In this document: positions 6,157-9,381 of the stretch, in pieces
Layout of the letters: each line of letters opens with the position of its first letter
Position numbering within the stretch: the first letter of the stretch is position 1
Origin: Methanobacteriota archaeon
GTDB lineage: Archaea > Hydrothermarchaeota > Hydrothermarchaeia > Hydrothermarchaeales > JAADFM01
Direction: 5' to 3'
DNA length: 9,381 nt
Assembly (NCBI GenBank): GCA_013152845.1
Contig: JAADFM010000070.1
Span: 1 to 9,381, forward strand
The notes under the pieces: generated by a model
What the model saw: only the letters and a program-made list of their open reading frames with translations
The model's database searches: none
Told to the model about the DNA's origin: nothing
Made by a program: the position numbers and the translations under genes

Positions 6157-6164
6157 CATATTAA
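6157..6164. promoter_or_regulatory. AT-rich promoter box between the divergent glycosyltransferase and phosphoesterase genes
   Basis: CATATTAA is the most TATA-like element in this GC-rich gap. On the minus strand it is centred about 25 bases before the ATG at 6135, so the glycosyltransferase mRNA could be leaderless, which fits the absence of a clear ribosome binding site there. On the plus strand it would start transcription near 6186, giving a leader of about 30 bases for the phosphoesterase. CATATAAGG at 6203-6211 is too close to ATG 6218 for a leadered transcript. Confidence 0.35.
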
Positions 6165-6217
6165 GGTTGGGGAAGGCGGAAGGGTTAAGGACCCGGTACG
6201 CCCATATAAGGGGTAAG

Positions 6218-6886
6218 ATGAAGGTTGCGGTAATAGCGGATGTCCACTCCAACCTGGTGGCCCTGGAGGCGGTCCTCTCCGAACTGGGGGATGTGCCCGT
6301 CATACACTGCGGGGACCTGGTGGGCTACAACCCCTGGCCCAACGAGGTGGTGGATGCGATGCGCGCAAGGGGCATCATATCCGTCATGGGCAACCACGAC
6401 CGGGCGGTGGTCACCCGCGAGACGGACTGGTTCAACCCCACTGCGGCCAGGGTCATCCGGTGGACCGCCGAGACCCTCACCCCCGGGAACCTGGAGTACC
6501 TGAAGTACCTGCCCCAGGCCGTGAGGGAGGAGGGGTACTACATGGTCCACGGCTCCCCCCTGCGGCCCATCGAGGAGTACGTCTATCCGGATTACAGCCC
6601 CCGGGTCCTGGCCGAGTACCTCGACATGGGGGGCCGGGACGTCCTCATCCTGGGCCACACCCACGTGCCCTTCGCCCTCCGCCTCGGGGAGCGGCTGATA
6701 CTGAACCCCGGCAGCGTTGGCCAGCCCAGGGACGGGGACCCCAGGGCCGCCTACGCCCTCCTCGACACCGGGAAGCGGGAGGCCGAGATAAAAAGGGTGG
6801 AATACGACGTCGGCGCCGTGGAGCTGGCAATCCAGGAAGCCGGCCTCCCCCGCGCCCTGGGCCAGAGGCTCCGCTACGGGCTGTAG
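6218..6886 (+). CDS. Calcineurin-like metallophosphoesterase (YfcE/MJ0936-like)
   Basis: This 222-residue protein carries every metal-binding block of the calcineurin-like phosphoesterase fold in order: ADVHSN (Asp8, His10), HCGDLVGY (Asp33), MGNHDRAV (Asn59, His60), MVHGSP and LGHTHVP. The length and the closing LNPGSVGQPRDGDPRAAYALLD match the YfcE/MJ0936 group, which contains dimetal phosphodiesterases acting on model substrates and possibly on cyclic nucleotides; the physiological substrate is unknown. Start ATG 6218 is chosen because it begins the first beta strand (MKVAVIADVH) and is preceded by AAGGGGT at 6208-6214. An in-frame ATG at 6134 would run through the divergent promoter. It is cytoplasmic, with no signal or membrane segment. 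It lies divergent from the glycosyltransferase gene and overlaps the end of the pantoate kinase gene by 13 bp, so it is a single-gene transcript. Confidence 0.9.
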   Translation: MKVAVIADVHSNLVALEAVLSELGDVPVIHCGDLVGYNPWPNEVVDAMRARGIISVMGNHDRAVVTRETDWFNPTAARVIRWTAETLTPGNLEYLKYLPQAVREEGYYMVHGSPLRPIEEYVYPDYSPRVLAEYLDMGGRDVLILGHTHVPFALRLGERLILNPGSVGQPRDGDPRAAYALLDTGKREAEIKRVEYDVGAVELAIQEAGLPRALGQRLRYGL

Positions 6887-7728
6887 TCACCCGTGGATTC
6901 TAAACACCATGGCCCCCTCTCTGCGGCATCCTCCGGGGTGTCCGTCAACGCGAAGACGGTGTTGCCCAGCATGGCCATGGACGCCTGCACCCCCGCCTTC
7001 TCCAGGTCTGCCACCGCCCCTGCCACCTCCGGGGACATGAGCCCGGTTTTCTCGGCGAAGCGCCGGGCCAGGGCCATGAAGTTCTCCGGCGTCTTCTCCT
7101 CCATGAGGGCCGCAAGGCACGCCCTGCCCTCCCGGTTGATGGCCTCAACCTTCCCGGAACTGAGGACATCCTTTGTCGGCATGGGCCCGCCCATCACCTT
7201 TGCCACCACGGAAAGGCTGCAGGGGATGGTCTCGGTCTCCCCCACGCCCGGTGCGCCGGGAGCGGTCCTTATCACAAGCCCCCCGGCAAGTTCGGCGATG
7301 ACGTCCCCCAGGCCGGTGCGGTTCTCCACCTCGGCCCTGTGGGCCATCCTGCCGCACACCGTCTCGGACAGGTCAAGCTCCAGGGCCTCGCTGAGGGCGA
7401 AGGCCGTGCCCAGTGCCCCGGAGGCCGAGGCGCCGAACCCCTGGCCCACGGGCAGGTCCGTGGTATGGGCCACCCTCACCGAGTAGGTATCGAAGACCAT
7501 ATCCAGGACCTCCCCCACCACCGCCTCTGTCGTCGGGCAGGGGACCTCCTCCCCGTTGATGGAGCACCGCACGGAGTTCTCGTCGTCCTCCTCCAGGGCC
7601 ACCGCCGTGGTCACCCCACCGTCGATGACCACACCGCAGCCCCGGGAGCCGGTGGTCAGTGGGTCGGGACCCCGGACAGCCTCGAAGAACCCCGTGATGT
7701 GGCCGGGAACGAAGCTCTCGAACTCCAT
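6874..7728 (-). CDS. Pantoate kinase (archaeal, GHMP superfamily)
   Basis: This 284-residue protein belongs to the GHMP kinase superfamily. The ATP-binding motif is PVGQGFGASASGALG at residues 93-107, and the N-terminus FVPGHITGFF and SRGCGVVIDGG are typical of archaeal pantoate kinase (COG1829). It phosphorylates pantoate to 4-phosphopantoate, the first step of the archaeal route in which phosphopantothenate synthetase then adds beta-alanine, the reverse of the bacterial PanC/PanK order. Length is normal and the frame intact. The start ATG 7728 lies three bases after the coaBC stop, with GGAG inside the end of coaBC as ribosome binding site, so the two genes are translationally coupled in one CoA operon. 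Phosphopantothenate synthetase itself is not in the window. The 3' end overlaps the convergent phosphoesterase gene by 13 bp. Confidence 0.9.
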   Translation of the reverse strand: MEFESFVPGHITGFFEAVRGPDPLTTGSRGCGVVIDGGVTTAVALEEDDENSVRCSINGEEVPCPTTEAVVGEVLDMVFDTYSVRVAHTTDLPVGQGFGASASGALGTAFALSEALELDLSETVCGRMAHRAEVENRTGLGDVIAELAGGLVIRTAPGAPGVGETETIPCSLSVVAKVMGGPMPTKDVLSSGKVEAINREGRACLAALMEEKTPENFMALARRFAEKTGLMSPEVAGAVADLEKAGVQASMAMLGNTVFALTDTPEDAAERGPWCLESTGDYSP

Positions 7729-7731
7729 GGC

Positions 7732-8883
7732 TCACATCTCCTGGAGCCTGTCCAGGACGGCGGCCGCCACCCGGGTCTTGGGCATGCGGGGCAGATGCTC
7801 CACGCCCTTTCTGTCCACCAGATAGACCTCGTTCTCGTCCGAGCCGAACACCCCCCCGGAGACGTCGTTGGCCACCACAAGGTCCAGGCCGGACTCCTCC
7901 AGGAGGTCCCTGGCGGCATCCAGGAGTTCCTGCTCGGATACGCCGTGGAGGGCCTTGAACCCGCATTTTACGGCACCTGAATCCCTGACCGCCTCCAGGA
8001 CCTTGGGGGCGGGCCTGAGTCTGATGGTTATCTCACCGCCCCTGGAATCCATCTTCTCCTCCCTGGCCTCGGCGGTGAAATCCGCGATGGCCGCCGCGGA
8101 GATGAAATAGTGCGCCCGGCCGATTTCCCTCTTCACCACCTCCAGCATCTCCCCGGCGGTCTCCACCCGCTCCACTTCGATGTAGTCCGGCACGGCCTCG
8201 GGGGTCGGGCCCAGGACGAGTTTTACCTCGGCACCCCGCAAGCTTGCCTCCCTGGCCAGGGCGATGCCCATCTTCCCAGAGCTCCGGTTGGTAATAACCC
8301 GCACGGGGTCCAGGGGCTCCTGGGTTGGGCCCGCGGTGACCAGGACCCTCTTCCCCGTCAGGTCCTTCTTGTAGAGGGCCGAGATTACGGCATCCACGAT
8401 GGCCTCCAGGCTTGCCAGCTTGGCCTTGCCCTCCTCCATCCTTGGCTCGATGAGGACCATGCCGCATCTGCGCAGCTTCTCCATGTTCTCCTTCAGGATG
8501 GGGTTGGAGTACATGTCCGCCTGCATGCCCGGGGCCACCAGGACCTTGGCCTTCGTGGAGAAGACCAGGGCGGTCACGGCATTGTCGGCCAGACCGCAGG
8601 CAATCTTGGCGATGGTGTTGGCCGTTGCTGGCGCAACCAAGACGAGGTCGAAGTTCTCCAGGTGCTCCAGCTTCCCGGTGAGGCGTGTCACAGGGGGCCG
8701 GCCGGTGGCGAACTCCATGACATCAGGGGTGATGATGCCCGAGGAGTCAGGGGTCATGTAGGCGGTGACCTCGGCCCCCAGGCGGACCAGCTCCCGGGCT
8801 ATCTTGGGGGACTCGATGGCGGCCACGCTGCCTGTCACACACAGGGCGAGTCTGCGGCCTTCGAGAATCTTGGAGCCTTCCAT
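7732..8883 (-). CDS. coaBC: Bifunctional phosphopantothenoylcysteine decarboxylase / phosphopantothenate-cysteine ligase
   Basis: This 383-residue protein joins 4'-phosphopantothenate to cysteine (CoaB) and decarboxylates the product to 4'-phosphopantetheine (CoaC). Residues 1-170 are the FMN flavoprotein CoaC domain: VTGSVAAIESPKIA, His74 in LEHLENFD, APATANTIAKIA (84-94) and PGMQADMYSNP (118-128). Residues about 175-383 are the CoaB domain: VTAGPTQEPLDPVRVITN, NRSSGKMG (199-206), AAAIADF (263-269), KCGFKA and the VVANDVSGGVFGSDEN segment. The bacterial Cys of the CoaC flap is absent, and IEPRMEEGKAKLA stands in its place, as I recall for archaeal members. Gln121 occupies the place of the usual Asn/His of the PxMN/PxMH motif. 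The start ATG 8883 is one base after the upstream KH gene's stop, with GGAGG just upstream, so it is the middle gene of the operon. Confidence 0.93.
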   Translation of the reverse strand: MEGSKILEGRRLALCVTGSVAAIESPKIARELVRLGAEVTAYMTPDSSGIITPDVMEFATGRPPVTRLTGKLEHLENFDLVLVAPATANTIAKIACGLADNAVTALVFSTKAKVLVAPGMQADMYSNPILKENMEKLRRCGMVLIEPRMEEGKAKLASLEAIVDAVISALYKKDLTGKRVLVTAGPTQEPLDPVRVITNRSSGKMGIALAREASLRGAEVKLVLGPTPEAVPDYIEVERVETAGEMLEVVKREIGRAHYFISAAAIADFTAEAREEKMDSRGGEITIRLRPAPKVLEAVRDSGAVKCGFKALHGVSEQELLDAARDLLEESGLDLVVANDVSGGVFGSDENEVYLVDRKGVEHLPRMPKTRVAAAVLDRLQEM

Positions 8884-8884
8884 T

Positions 8885-9381
8885 TCAATCCTCCGGTGTG
8901 ATGATAATCTCCTTGCCTGTGATGTCTTTAAGTAGTTTCTCCAGGGCCTGCCGCTCGATTGGGAGCCTCTTCACCTCCTGGGCGGGGACCAGCGCCCTGT
9001 ACCTCTCCTCGGTGCCCGGGTGGTAGACGATATTCAGGCCCAGGAGAGGGACCGGGTAGAGGGCGTCCTGGATTAAGACCTTCAGGTCCTTGGACTCCGA
9101 GAGGACCCGGATCTTACGCTTCAACTTCCTGGAGAGGAGCTTTACCACCCTGCCCCCCCGGCCGATGAGGGGGCCCACGCCCTTTCTGTCGGTGACAATC
9201 ACTATCATGCCGTCCCCGGGCAGGACCCTCTTTATCACCACGTCCCTGGTCCCGGGGAACCGCTCACCGAGCCCGTGGACGGCCCTCTGGACTTCAATCT
9301 CAAGCTGGCTGATGGAACCAGAAGCCAGCTTTTCCGAGCATTCCGGGCACAGCTCCCCCCCCGAAATGCATGTCCTGCAGA
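8885..9381 (-). CDS. Zinc-ribbon/KH-domain RNA-binding protein (N-terminus outside window)
   Basis: The minus-strand frame ends at TGA 8887-8885 and stays open to the right edge, giving at least 165 residues; the GTG at 9241 is internal. At the upstream end a Cys cluster, CRTC then LCPEC (9379-9338, spacing C-x2-C-x6-C-x2-C), looks like a zinc ribbon or half of one. It is followed by a helical linker (QLEIEVQRAVHGLG) and a NusA-like KH fold: VTDRKGVGPLIGRGGRVV with the GRGG loop that contacts RNA, then LSRKLKRKIRVL. A C-terminal segment of about 60 residues (PVPLLGLNIVYHPGTEERY onward) is not assigned. Nucleic-acid binding is well supported by the GxxG loop; its job is unknown. It lies one base upstream of coaBC and is probably co-transcribed, although no functional link to CoA synthesis is apparent. 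Confidence 0.75.
   Translation of the reverse strand, partial: CRTCISGGELCPECSEKLASGSISQLEIEVQRAVHGLGERFPGTRDVVIKRVLPGDGMIVIVTDRKGVGPLIGRGGRVVKLLSRKLKRKIRVLSESKDLKVLIQDALYPVPLLGLNIVYHPGTEERYRALVPAQEVKRLPIERQALEKLLKDITGKEIIITPED

Noticed and set aside
8110..8901. Long plus-strand frame opposite coaBC
   Set aside because: It is a GC-driven shadow of coaBC with no recognisable domain or start signal.

Overview
The window looks like a chromosomal stretch of a GC-rich archaeon, most likely a euryarchaeon related to methanogens. The clearest markers are pantoate kinase next to an archaeal-type CoaBC, a DUF5654 small membrane protein, GGTG/GGAGG-type ribosome binding sites and AT-rich boxes about 25 nt before inferred transcript starts. 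I cannot fix the genus from sequence alone.

Layout, left to right. (1) 1-809, plus: C-terminal part of a D-glucuronyl C5-epimerase-like protein. (2) 786-1007, minus: a small exported or membrane-anchored protein. (3) 1092-2696, plus: purB (adenylosuccinate lyase, purine synthesis) followed by a DUF5654 membrane protein. purB carries a frameshift near base 1200. (4) 2741-4008: an AT-richer accessory insert holding a minus-strand PD-(D/E)XK nuclease-like protein and a plus-strand AbrB-type antitoxin/PIN toxin pair with a repeat-rich promoter. (5) 4012-4530, plus: a small SAM-dependent methyltransferase. (6) 4508-6135, minus: a polytopic GT-C-type glycosyltransferase, frameshifted near 5450-5466. 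(7) 6218-6886, plus: a YfcE/MJ0936-like metallophosphoesterase. (8) 6874-9381, minus: a tight operon of a zinc-ribbon/KH RNA-binding protein (cut by the window end), coaBC and pantoate kinase.

Functionally, the right-hand operon supplies two steps of archaeal coenzyme A synthesis: pantoate phosphorylation, and the cysteine ligation/decarboxylation of phosphopantothenate. The C5-epimerase homologue and GT-C protein point to surface polysaccharide or glycoprotein synthesis, and the small exported protein carries two N-glycosylation sequons. The nuclease and toxin-antitoxin genes look acquired.

The points most worth a second look are the two frameshifts in otherwise intact genes, the phased 8-bp repeats at the antitoxin start, the orphan nuclease, and the small exported protein. 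I found no RNA gene, CRISPR array or insertion sequence. No stretch over 300 bases lacks a gene; the longest gap is 3164-3343.
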